A DNA stretch of 64,000 bases from Brachionus rotundiformis (taxonomy: Eukaryota; Rotifera; Eurotatoria; Ploima; Brachionidae). Positions 1-11,500 of the stretch are shown in pieces (the stretch's first letter is position 1; the number at the start of each line of letters is the position of its first letter). A program made the translations under genes and the position numbers. Location: the NCBI GenBank assembly GCA_016802295.1, contig JAESIW010000207.1:2400876-2464875 (forward strand), in the 5' to 3' direction. The notes below the pieces were generated by a model. It searched no databases and had not been told where the DNA came from. It saw nothing but the letters and a program-made list of their open reading frames with translations.

Positions 1-850
1 TTAAAAGAATTAATTGAAATAATGTTCTTTTCAAACTAAGGTATTTTTTTTAAACTTGATCTACATTAACTAAATATAATTTATTATCTCTTAATTTTAG
101 CTAAAAGTTCATTTGGAATTATTTACAGAATCTTTTCCAAAGCCATTTAAAAATTTTTTTATTTAATCTAAACTCATTTTTCAAATAGAGTAAATTTTTA
201 AATATCATATTAGGTAAGAAAATGTTTGAAATTAGTCAAATTGAGTATATTTTTGGGTGTGGGGAAGATGGCTTTACCAAAATGTTATGTAAATTGAAGT
301 AATCCGGCGGATTAGTGGGCTAATCCGAAAAAATTTACAAGTGATTAATCCGTTCTAATTTAACAAACCAGATGTATTTGCACTAAAAATGAATGAATAG
401 TCACTCTTGTTTAATTATCTCTTTTGAAAACACTTTATAAATCTTGCAAAAATATCAAGCAAAATATCCTACAAATTTAATTACTATACAATTTTTAAAT
501 GTCACCAAGTCTCTAAGTCCCTTCTAATCAAATTACATAATTTTCTTGACTAAATCAATTAAGACGCTCATATAATCTCTTTTTAAACAAAATCAAAAAT
601 TGCTTAAAACTTAAATTTCTAAAAGTTCAATTTCCAAATACTCGCCTAAATCCTCTTATTATTCAATTAATTTTTGCCTAAAAAAGCCTCATATCCAATT
701 AGGAGTAAATTTCAACACAGGTTTTATTCAATTAAATGTTTACCTTCTTATTGTATCTTACAAATAAAATATTTAAAATTCTTTTTGTCAACTTTTTCAA
801 ATTTTATCTCATTTTTTTCGATTAGGCAAAAAAATTCACCTACAAATTCG
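1..850. other. AT-rich 5' flank without a visible gene
   Basis: No open frame with coding character was found. The only notable structure is a perfect 8-bp inverted repeat with a 4-base loop (CGGATTAG-tggg-CTAATCCG) at 308-327, in a slightly GC-richer patch. A further ATTAATCCG lies about 17 bases downstream, so the word may be a repeated binding site. The 3' part is the likely promoter flank of the EGF-repeat gene. Confidence 0.5.
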
Positions 851-858
851 TATATAAA
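851..858 (+). promoter_or_regulatory. TATA box of the EGF-repeat gene
   Basis: TATATAAA lies about 47 bases before the ATG at 905. With a typical 25-30 base spacing to the start site this leaves a 5' leader of about 20 bases. Inferred from sequence and position only. Confidence 0.5.
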
Positions 859-904
859 CGGCTTAACCAAAGCAAAAATAATCAAAAAAAAATTTTTTTT
901 TAAA

Positions 905-3523
905 ATGATTCTACACAATTTGTTAATAGCAACAATTTTTTTATCTTGTTATACTTGGGCAGTGGATCCATGCGCTGAACTGAAGTGTAAAAAACCCCTA
1001 AAAGAATGTCCGGAGACCAGAGATGGTCAACAGTCTTGTCGGTGTGCCATTAGTTGTTCTTATGGCAAACATGCTGACAAACATGTCACGACCAAATTTG
1101 GAAATTTGACTTTGAAGTTTGATTCCAGAGTTGTGCCATTGGCTAAACAAGGCGGTGCTTCCTGTTACCAATCTGCATGCATGAATGGCGGTACTTGCTA
1201 CACAAACTACAATGTGTACAATACGCAACCAGTTACCACCACTACCACAACTACCTCAGCTCCAGCCGTTCGTCCTCTTTGCGTAATTTGCTCCTGAATT
1301 TTACTTTGTAGAATTAAATAAATTCTCATTTTAGTCTTGCCAAGCACAGTTCTCAGGCTCAAGATGTGAATTGTACAACCCATCGAACAATGTTCCTCAA
1401 GAGGGATGGAATAATTTGTGTCGAGTTTACAATGACAAAAATATGAACATTTGCCAAAATGGTGGTCAATGTGTTTACATATCTGACAATAAAGTCGCTT
1501 GTGTTTGCCCGTCAACTTTTGTTGGTCAATATTGTGAAATTCCAGTGTATGAAGAGTGCAGCGGACCAGCACATGCTCAATGTCACCGAGAATATGGCAG
1601 CTGTTTGCCCAATGGTGAATGTCAGTGCAATCCAAATCACTCGGGACCAAAGTAACATACCATTTATTAACTAATTAATAATTAAAACAAAAACAATGTA
1701 ATATTTAATTTTTATTTATTAGATGTGATATTCCAATCTCTACCACTGTTCAAGTAAATACAGTTACAACCACTAGAGCAACACCAAGTCCAGTTCAGAG
1801 CTGCTTATCTTACTATTGCCAAAATAGTGGTACATGCCGGCCGACAAATTACGATCCCTATGTTATGTGCATGTATTAAAAAAAATAACCAAACAATTTA
1901 ATTTAAATAATTTTTTATAATTATATAAGATGCCCTCCAAACTATACTGGCTCACGATGCGAAATTTATATTCCACCTCCAACTGCTCAGCCTCAAACAA
2001 CTCAATCATCACCATGTCAAACTCAACAATACTGTCTAAATGGTGGAACATGTCAGCCATCTTCTTATCAACCTTTTGCTTATTGCCTGTAATTTCAAAA
2101 TTTTTAAATGAATTAAAAAAATTCTATCTTTCCAAAAGCTGCCCAATTGGTTATACTGGAACTAGATGTGAAACTTGTTTGACCACAGCAGCTACTCAAC
2201 CATCAACCTTGCCACCATCGCCATGTCAAACTCAACAATATTGTCTCAATGGAGGAACATGTCAGCCATCTTCCTATCAACCTTTTGCTTATTGCTTGTA
2301 TTTTTTTTTAAATTTAAATTTGAAATGAATTTTATTTGTACAATGGAAGATGTCCAATTGGTTATACTGGAACTAGATGTGAAATTTGCATCACCGTGAC
2401 CACAGTTGCTACTAAACCATCAACTTTGCCACCATCGCCATGTCAAACTCAACAATACTGTCTAAATGGTGGAACATGTCAGCCATCTTCCTATCAACCT
2501 TTTGCTTATTGCCTGTAATTTCAAAATTTTTAAATGAATTAAAAAAATTCTATCTTTCCAAAAGCTGCCCAATTGGTTATACTGGAACTAGATGTGAAAT
2601 TTGCATCACCGTGACCACACAAGCTCCAGCACCAGTCTCGCCGTGTTCTAATCAACAATACTGTCTGAATGGCGGAACATGTCGACCCACAAGCTATTCT
2701 CCTTACGCTATTTGCATGTAAGCTAGCCTACAATTAAATAATTTAGTTGTTACTACTTTAAATTAATCAGTTGTCCACCAAACTATACTGGAACCAAGTG
2801 TGAAATTTGCATTGCTCCACCAGTAACTGTTCCAACAACCACAAAATCAGCTTGCCAGACTCAAGTATTCTGTTTGAATGGAGGCACATGCAGGCCAACA
2901 AATTATTCACCTTATGCCATTTGCATGTAAATTAATTTTAATCAGCTTATTTTATTTTAAATATGTAAATATTCTATATAAGTTGTCCACCGAATTATAC
3001 TGGTTCAAGATGTGAAATTTGTGTATCTGCACCTGTAACTCCAGCTCCAGCTTGTTTGGCAAATTATTGCATGAATGGTGGAACTTGTCAAACCTCATCA
3101 ATGGAACCATACAATTATTGCATATGTCCACCAAATTTTACTGGAAGGAGATGTGAAACTTGCATCGGATCGGGTTCTGTAAATCCAGGGTCTGGTATAG
3201 TTGGCCAAAGTGGAACACCGAGATGCAATTTTACTGTAAGTGTAAGAAACGACGGTGCTTATGTTGCCAGATTTAAATTATTGTACACAATTGATGGAAT
3301 CACTCAGCCTATACAAGTTTCGGATTCAATCGCAGCTAGACAAACTAAGTCTATCACCATACCTTATTTTGCCAAAGATTTGGTTGTTATTAGCGAGAAA
3401 TTGTTTGTTGACTGGTACACCATATTCACCGATACAGGTATTGACATGCAAACCAAATGTACAAAGTGCTATAAAGTTTGGGGTGCTTTAACTAATCCAC
3501 AATGGGATTATCTTTTATGCTAA
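905..3523 (+). CDS. Secreted multi-EGF protein with cytolysin-domain-4-like C-terminal sandwich
   Basis: Nine exons: 905-1282, 1335-1651, 1723-1872, 1930-2088, 2139-2297, 2350-2514, 2565-2717, 2771-2926, 2983-3523, giving about 725 aa. Translation starts at the ATG after the TATA box with a hydrophobic signal peptide (MILHNLLIATIFLSCYTWA). Exons 1 and 2 carry Cys-rich EGF-like modules and a Thr-rich linker. From exon 3 on, every internal intron sits in phase 2 inside an EGF module, so each exon ends in the Cys of one half (NGGTC...) and the next starts with CP-x-x-YTG-x-RCE. The last exon adds about 105 residues of beta-strand-like sequence ending in a WG-x4-P motif, which resembles the membrane-recognition beta-sandwich (domain 4) of cholesterol-dependent cytolysins. 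No pore-forming domains are present. It is probably an extracellular adhesion, matrix or lectin-like protein. Exon structure and EGF modules are seen directly; the tail assignment is a recall-based family match. An AATAAA follows the stop. Confidence 0.85.
2012..2600 (+). repeat. Near-identical exon-intron-exon duplication inside the EGF gene
   Basis: Bases 2012-2174 recur at 2438-2600 (offset 426) with, by eye, one mismatch, and the 50-base intron is identical in both copies. This indicates recent tandem duplication or gene conversion of an EGF exon unit. Confidence 0.85.
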
Positions 3524-3587
3524 AAACACTATTAAATTGTTTCTATTAGAATTGGAAAGCTTTTCTTTTTTTGTATTAAATTTTTTT

Positions 3588-3593
3588 AATAAA
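3588..3593 (+). terminator. Polyadenylation signal AATAAA of the EGF gene
   Basis: A canonical AATAAA lies 65 bases after the stop codon at 3521-3523. Being AT-rich DNA, chance matches are common, but the distance is typical. Confidence 0.45.
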
Positions 3594-3599
3594 AATTTT

Positions 3600-6500
3600 A
3601 TTTAATCTATTCTATTTTATTTTTAGTTTATAATTTTTTCAATTGATTATTAAAAATATTTAAATAAAAATATTTGAATATAATTAAAATATTTAATTAA
3701 ATATTTTTAGAAACATTATCAATTTTGTTTTAATTTTTATTCATTTTTGAAATATTTCACACAGTTAAATTATTCGAAAAATTATTAACAAAAGTTTTTT
3801 ATCTTTGTTGATTTTTGATTATAATTAGATAATAAAAAAACAAGCAACCAGTAATATATTAAGCAGTCAACCTTTAAAAAAATAATTTTATTATAATGTA
3901 CAAATTTTTGTATTTTTCTTTTATTCATTAATATTTCATCAAATTACTTAATAATAGATAATTATTTTAAGTTTTTATTTTTATTATATATCATATCATA
4001 AATAGTTGACTTAAAGCTAAAAGATTTAACTTTTATAAATTGAAAAGAATAAAAATTTCATGAAACCAAAAATAAATTTAATCTAAATTTTTAAAATTTA
4101 TGACCCATGGTCTTTATTTAAAAAAATTAATAAAGTGGTCAAATATTTTTATTAATTCAAAAATATACAAATAAATTTAGCCTTAAAAAAGGCCACTAGG
4201 ACCAGACTCTAAATCACAAACTATTTTAAAGTGAATATTTTTAATTAATTGACTGCCTGCTTTACAAAGTTTAAGTATTTTATATTTTCCTAAGCTATGG
4301 TTTGTTTCCAATTAAGTGATCATTGGTGAAAAAAGTGTGATTTTGAAAAAAAAAGTGTCTAGAATGCTTTTATTTAACATAAATTCTGTTTGAACACACA
4401 ATTCTTATAAATGACTAAAAGATAAAATTTAAACTTATTCCAGACATGATTGCCGCCATCATATATTTTAAAGCAATTTAATTTTTATTTTTCAGTGAGT
4501 TTAAAACAGATAGTTATTTCACGTGTAGTGGCCGAATTTTGAACAAGTTGTTTCTAACAAGCCATCAGGCTTCTAGCAATCGCTTCACAAAAAGTAGACC
4601 AATATTTCAATCTATTTAAAGCTACCTAGTTTTATTCTTAAATTTAAAAAAAAGCATTATTTTAAATTAAAAAAATCTCCAAGCCGAACAAACAATTTAA
4701 TATTAGGGTCATTGGTTTGTATATAGAGCATACGGATCTTTATTTAGGTCGATTTTTGATCAAATAATATCAAATACTTTGTAAACGCGACAAAAATTAT
4801 ACCGATGTTTATACTGTACCAAATGATTCTGACCAGATTTGCAAACTTTCAGCCTTATTTGAAATTTATTTTAAAATATAAGATTAGCCATTTTTATTAT
4901 TTTTGCATTATCTAACATTTTTGTGGTTCAAATAAAACTGGGTAAAAAACAGTAACCAAGCTTTGTGAAAAAAAATAATTTATTAGGTAATTTTTTGCTT
5001 GGAAGAAATTAAAATATAATAAAATATAAATATCTTTTTTCAAAAAAATTTTAATTTTAAATTTAAATAATTATGACTTTTAGCTCAGCTTGATATAAAA
5101 TTAGACAAAGTTGTACAAGCATGTTTGGATCATCAAAACCTAAATATTTTAGAATGACATAAAAATTTTTAACAGACAACTATGTCAGGCTTATTTTTTA
5201 ATAAATTTAAATTTTTATTCTATACAGTATCTAGTTTAGTTTTTCATTTTTTATCTTTATCTAAGTTTAAGCATAAATCGGCTTTAAAACATATTTTAAT
5301 TAGAACTAATTATATGATCAATTTTTGTTTAAGGCGTTTGCATAGGGCCAAAAAGAAAATTAACTCATTTTAAATTTATTAATTAAAAAGATTAAAATAT
5401 TAATCTTAAAACTGAAATTAGTTCACAAAATCTTATTAGTAGAATAAGGCATTTTAAATTAATTTATGAAAACCGAATTTTTTATTCTAGAAAATGAGCA
5501 ACAAAATTACTTATATTTAAATTTTCTTTAAGCTAATTATAACGCACTTTTTTATCTTCATATTACAGCAACTTGTTGAAATTTAATTAGAAAATTTTTT
5601 AGACATTTTTCTAAAATTAAGATAGCTGCAATTTAATATGGAGATAATTTTTTTAATTTATAAAAACAAAACTTTAAAGGACAGTTATTTATTTCTTATC
5701 TAAATCTAAACATGATTAAATAATGTATACACCCAGTTTTATATCTCAAATTTGCTGTAATTAAATTTGATCCTTAATACCAAATTTTATCATAAGACCA
5801 TGTTTCCTTCTAGATTCATTTAATTATATCAATTTTATTATTTATTTTATTAGTGTTGTTTTATATTCATTACTCAAATAAATTTTCCTATGAAAAATTA
5901 TAATTAGTTAATGTATTTTCTAAGTTATTTAATAGTCTTCTATCGGGACTTGAGTAGAAAAAAGTCGAGCATTTAAATTTTATAAATTATGTCTAATACT
6001 GGTTTGGTAACAGGCAGGTAATTAAAATCGCAATTAAATTAATAAATTTAAATTCCAGGCTTTTTGTCAAGACTTTTTTTAGCTGTCAACAATGCATTTA
6101 TTAGACTATATATAGATATTAATTTTTAAATTAAATTAGATAATTTTTTTCCATTTTAGGACAAAGAGTGCTAAAATGTTTGGCAAAATTTAATCAAAAT
6201 GATAAAAAATCTAGCAATATGTTCTTTATTCTTTATTTTTCTTTTTTCTATTTTCTTAAACTAAGGATACAACACTGTATCTATCTAAGCGACACATGTC
6301 TCTGCATGCACCTTTAAGTGTGATTGACAGATGATCTAGATAGTAATCAAGATTTTATTACGTCAACAAGTTGAATAAAAACATTCAGCAGACTTAATGT
6401 ACAAAATGTCTAATATTATATTATTATAAAGTAATTAAATTTTTTTTCAAATACAAGAGCTCAAGGAATCAGTCAAAATTTTAGGTAAAATAGTGACAAA

Positions 6501-7930
6501 AAATAATTTTCTCATTTTTTAATAAAATTTAAATTTAATCAATTTCCAGGCTCAACTCCTCAAAAGGGAATAAGTTATTTTTTTATTTAAAATAAATTAA
6601 ATAAACAGTTCTCATAAGCAAATACCATCCCTTCACACAACTACCAAGAATAAAATAAATTGGAAAAACCGAAAATTTTGACATAACTCTGAAAACTTGA
6701 CTTTTTCTACCACTATTTGGAATTTGAATTTTTGGGAAAAGGCAATTTTTTCTTAGTTGGATTGCTACGTGACTAATTATGGTCTAAATTGTATACCTTA
6801 GTGATGTGACCTGATCAGAAATTAGTTTAAATTTGCATTTGAGTAAGTTTATTATTTCAAGCATTTTTTTTTGACTAGGATTTAGAGACTTTTTCTATTT
6901 AAAACTAGAAAAAAAATATTTATTTATTTTCTTATTTTTAAAAATTTAAATAAATTTTTTCCAAATATTAAGTATTGAGAATTTTGTTCTCGACGCTTCT
7001 TTTATTTACAAAATTGTACAGATTTAACCATGGGAGTTTTTGCAAAATGATACATGATAATAATTTTTTTATTTAATTGAGAGAGAGAGAAAAAAGTAAA
7101 ACAGTTTGAATTAATTTTTCAAAACAAATATGTATTTAAGACTTATTTTTTATCTTTACAACTATCTATTTGGGAGTAAGAGTTTGCTTAGGAAAATAAA
7201 TATTCATCTTTTTAGGGTTTAATATTTTCTAATATAGTGCTTGCTAGCTCTACAATGGACCTTTGTAGCATCTCTTGTATCTTAGTGCATTCATTTCTAA
7301 ACTTTATCTTTGGCGATGCTCTGGTGTCATTCACCCACTTACCATGTGCGACAGCAATAAAAAAATAAAATTCCTTTTTATGGAAATTAACTAATAGAGA
7401 CATAAATGGCTATTTATTTAAGGAATGATCATTTTTGTAGTCAGTTTTATTTTAATTTAGGAAAAATGAGTCAGTATGTTTTCTAAGGCCCATTTTGTCA
7501 ACTTTTTTAAAAATATATTATAATAAATTAATATTTTATTTTTAATTAAAAAAAAAACTCGGACTTAAGATGACATATTTTTCTAACAAATGGCTAAGTT
7601 GTAAAAAAATTGCGTAATTAAATCTCAAATTTCAACAAGTATGTAGATTAATTAAAGGTATAAAAGAAAAAATCCTTGGTTTTCTTAAGGATTATATGAA
7701 CGTGTTTGATTAACTAAACTAATATCAAAATGTCATTTATCTCATTGAGTATTTAAGCTTATGCTATTCAAGGTATTCAGCGTACGCCCTTAAGTTGGCA
7801 TTTAGCAGTGACGTTGATTACAAATTGCGAATCAATTATTAAAAATAAACTATTTTTTTAAATATGTCTTACTATCATTTATAATTGAATTTAGACTTAG
7901 CTAATCTATGATTTTGGCAGCCAAGTGTGT
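3600..7930. other. 4.3-kb AT-rich intergenic region
   Basis: No convincing gene was found. There is a short GA run near 7079-7090. An isolated minus-strand open frame at 7212-7403 (63 codons) has a coding-like composition but no recognisable domain, and its 3' half could be a stray exon or transposon remnant. The open frame at 5182-5373 is low-complexity and probably chance. Confidence 0.5.
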
Positions 7931-7938
7931 ACAAAAAA

Positions 7939-8052
7939 ATGCAGCAATATCAATTGTTCAACGCTTCGCCAAAACATGCACAACACTTTTCCAACACAGC
8001 ACCAAGTATTCCCATTGCCGTGTTGCTCTCATCGCCACATTTTAAAAACATC
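7939..8052 (+). other. Possible alternative first coding exon of the NRBP gene
   Basis: An ATG opens 38 codons (MQQYQLFNASPKHAQHF...) that end exactly at a GTAAGC donor in phase 0. The stretch is more GC-rich and more coding-like than its surroundings. An acceptor (TTTTTAAAG) at about 8571 would join it in frame three bases before the NRBP ATG at 8575, giving an N-terminal extension. No homology is recognised, so this remains a prediction. Confidence 0.35.
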
Positions 8053-8148
8053 GTAAGCACTATTACCTGTTTGATTGTCAAGACAATTAATTTATAATAA
8101 TAAAAACGTTCTTATTAAGTTAGAAATTGAGGCAAAAGTGTGTGATGA

Positions 8149-8254
8149 CTGGGGGTCGGGGAGGGCGGTTAACTCTGAGGAAGCGCGCGCGACCAAATAG
8201 CACTAAGTGCGCTATGATGGATCGCTAAGCGCGAAGCACGTGGCACCAGGGGAC
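8149..8254. promoter_or_regulatory. GC-rich island upstream of the NRBP gene
   Basis: About 105 bases rich in G+C and CpG (GGGGGTCGGGGAGGG, GCGCGCGCG, AAGCGCGAAGCACGTGG) stand out in otherwise about 75% AT DNA. The position, about 320-420 bases before the NRBP ATG, suggests a promoter or enhancer. No conserved RNA gene was recognised in it. Confidence 0.45.
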
Positions 8255-8574
8255 ATAAATGTCTAAAAAAGATAGTCAATTTTGTGCATACTAATTATCA
8301 TAATTAATTTAATCGAATTCATAAAAATTGTTATTGCGAGAAAGAGGTTTGCATTTAAAAGAAGGGAATATAGAAGAGAAGTTGAGCATCGAAATTAGTT
8401 CTTTCATATTTGTTTTTTCTCTCTTTCTTTTTCTCCTTCTCATTTAACTTGATTAGAAGTTCTCTTTAATTCTCCAAATCCAGATCTAAGTCGTTTCTTG
8501 AGCGTCCATATTTGAATGCATGCATTACCCGACCGGGCTTAACCAATGTAACTAAAGTCTCATTTTTAAAGATT

Positions 8575-11500
8575 ATGTCGCAAGAAAAGCTAGCCCAGCA
8601 GTTGACGACTAACCAGACATGTGCCAACTGTCAAATTCAAATGAACAAATCGCCGCCGAACACAGACAGAAGCGCCACATCGCCTAGTCAAGCTGAGGCG
8701 ACGAGCGGCGTCGAAGTGGAGAATAGTGAAGACGAGAATGAGGAGACCATAGACGAGGTGGTCGAGGAGTCGAAAGACGGCCGCTGGTCCAAGCGTAACG
8801 AATGCGTGTCGCAGCGAGATGTGCCCGGCATCGACAACGCCTACTTGGCCATGGACACCGAATACGGGTTCGAGGTCGTATGGAACGAGATTAATCTTAC
8901 CGGTGGCAAAAAATTCAAGAACCAAAATCTACACGACGACGAAAACGAGATCGACCGCGTATTCAAAAACCTAATTAACTTAAATCATTCGAACATAGTC
9001 AAATTTCACGAGTACTGGATAGACAGACGAGAGCATAAGGATCCAAGGGTTAGCCATTACAAACCATTCATTTTTCCAAATTATAATAAAATTTTAATCA
9101 ACTTGTCTTATTTTAGATCATATTTATTACTGAATATATGTCAAGCGGCTCTCTAAAGCAATTCTTGCGCAAAACAAAACGAACTAATCAATCAATTAAA
9201 AAGTCTACTTGGAAAAGATGGTGCATTCAGTTACTAACCGCTCTCGAGTAAGATATATTTATTTGTATTCTTTCTTTTTTTAGTAAATAAAAATCTCAAA
9301 TAAATCCTTTATAGATGTTTTTTATTAAAATTAAAAAAATTAAAATATTAATTAAAAATAAAATGATCTAAGATTAATACAAAATATAGCGCTTTAAAAT
9401 AGTTTAAATGACAAAGACCAGACAAATAAACTAACACAGTAGCATATTTAAATTAAAGGACAGTACCCAAATGCAATAAATAGGACTGAGTTGCAAGTTT
9501 TNNNNNNNNNNNNNNNNNNNNNNNNNNNNNNNNNNNNNNNNNNNNNNNNNNNNNNNNNNNNNNNNNNNNNNNNNNNNNNNNNNNNNNNNNNNNNNNNNNN
9601 NNNNNNNNNNNNNNNNNNNNNNNNNNNNNNNNNNNNNNNNNNNNNNNNNNNNNNNNNNNNNNNNNNNNNNNNNNNNNNNNNNNNNNNNNNNNNNNNNNNN
9701 NNNNNNNNNNNNNNNNNNNNNNNNNNNTGTATTCTTTCTTTTTTTAGTAAATAAAAATCTCAAATAAATCCTTTATAGATGTTTTTTATTAAAAATAAAA
9801 AAATTAAGATATTAATTAAAAATAAAATGATCTAAGATTAATACAAAATATAGCGCTTTAAATTAGTTTAAATGACAAAGACCAGACAAATAAACTGACA
9901 CAGTAGCATATTTAAATTAAAGGACAGTACCCAAATGCAATAAATAGGACTGAGTTGCAAGCTTTAACTAGAGGACAGCACCATAAGACAAAAAAACTGA
10001 CACAGTAGCATATTTAAATTAAAGGACAGTACCCAAATGCAATAAATAGGACTGAGTTGCAAGTTTTAACTAGAGGAAAGTATCTAAGACAAATAAAATG
10101 ATGTCATATTCAGTTCGATTTAATTTTGTTGTCTATATATTCTAATATTTTAGTTTTAATTATTTATTTTCATTATTAGATAATGTATCTTTATCAATTA
10201 ATTTTAAAAAATAATTTTTTCAAATAAATCGAGCTATTTTGTTTTTTTATATTAAAATTAAAAAATGCTCTAAGTTTAACAGTAATATGTGTTCATTTGA
10301 CTTTGGAGTTAAGTGTGAAAAAGGTGTTTAATTCAAAAAAGATAGCAACAATCTGATTATCCCTGACATAGTGAACAAAATGTTTATTTTAAAATAATAA
10401 TCATAAAACTTTATCAACAAACTGATTATTTTATCTTTATTCTTGATACTGAACATTTAAATAAAAATAATTAAGTTATTAAGATTTTTTATTTTTAAAT
10501 TTAATTGAAAAATTAAAATTTAAAGAGCTCATCTATCTTACGAAAAATGTTATGCATTTTGAGTATCATATTCTGGTCTTTTTACATAGAAAAAATTATA
10601 ATTTTAATTAATCAAAAGCTAGACTCTCAAATAAAATAATTAAAATTAATCATTGGAAAATTTTCTTTAACATTGAAGATTACAATAAAAGCCTTAAATA
10701 TAATTTAATTATGGTTGACTTAAAATTTAGATAATTATCAATTTAAATTTTGATTTTTAATTATGCTCTATTAAAATAAGCAATTAAATTTAATTAATTC
10801 CTATAGTTATATGCACAAATGTGACCCGCCAGTTGTTCACGGAGATCTTTCGTGTGATACAATCTACATTCAACATAATGGCTTGATTAAAATAGGCAGC
10901 ATTGCACCTGATATTGTAAATACTCACGTAAAGACATGCATTGACTTGACCAAATGGTCGAAGCACATGCACTACATTGCTCCAGAGCTCAAGGAGTTCA
11001 TCGGATCGCCAAACGACAACCAGGAAATTCAGACAAATAGCCCATCAGTGGACATATACGCATTTGGTATGGTTGCACTAGAAGTAAGCGCAATATATCT
11101 AAACATAGTCCCATCTTTAAATCGTCAATTTGGAACACCTAAATTCCTAAATTAAATTAATAGGTTGATTATAAAAGACTCGTCTAGTTTGGGCTATAGA
11201 TAATCTAAAATAAGTTTTAAAAATTAATTTGTTTTTTTTTTCCAAGATGTTCAATCTAGAATTTGGTGGCAATGGATCAACGCACACAGTCACTCCAGAG
11301 CTCATAAAGCAGCTCATCGACTCATTGGACGAAAAGCAGCAAGATTTTATAAAAAAGTGCATTGAACCAGAGCCCAGAAAGCGACCATCGGCCAAAGAGC
11401 TTCTCTTTCATCCCTTACTATTTGAAGTCCCTAGTCTCAGGCTGTTCTCCGCTCACCAGCTCATGAAAAACTACAACGACTCATTGGCAACATTTAACAA

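Noticed and set aside
5182..5373. 63-codon plus-strand frame
   Set aside because: Composition is Phe/Lys/Leu-rich, as expected by chance in AT-rich DNA; no splice partner or promoter.
8241..8254. CTCF insulator site
   Set aside because: Only a partial match to a vertebrate consensus, and the presence of CTCF in this lineage is unknown; kept only as a remark.
9431..9763. Open frames running through the N gap
   Set aside because: Artefact of unread bases in a repeat.
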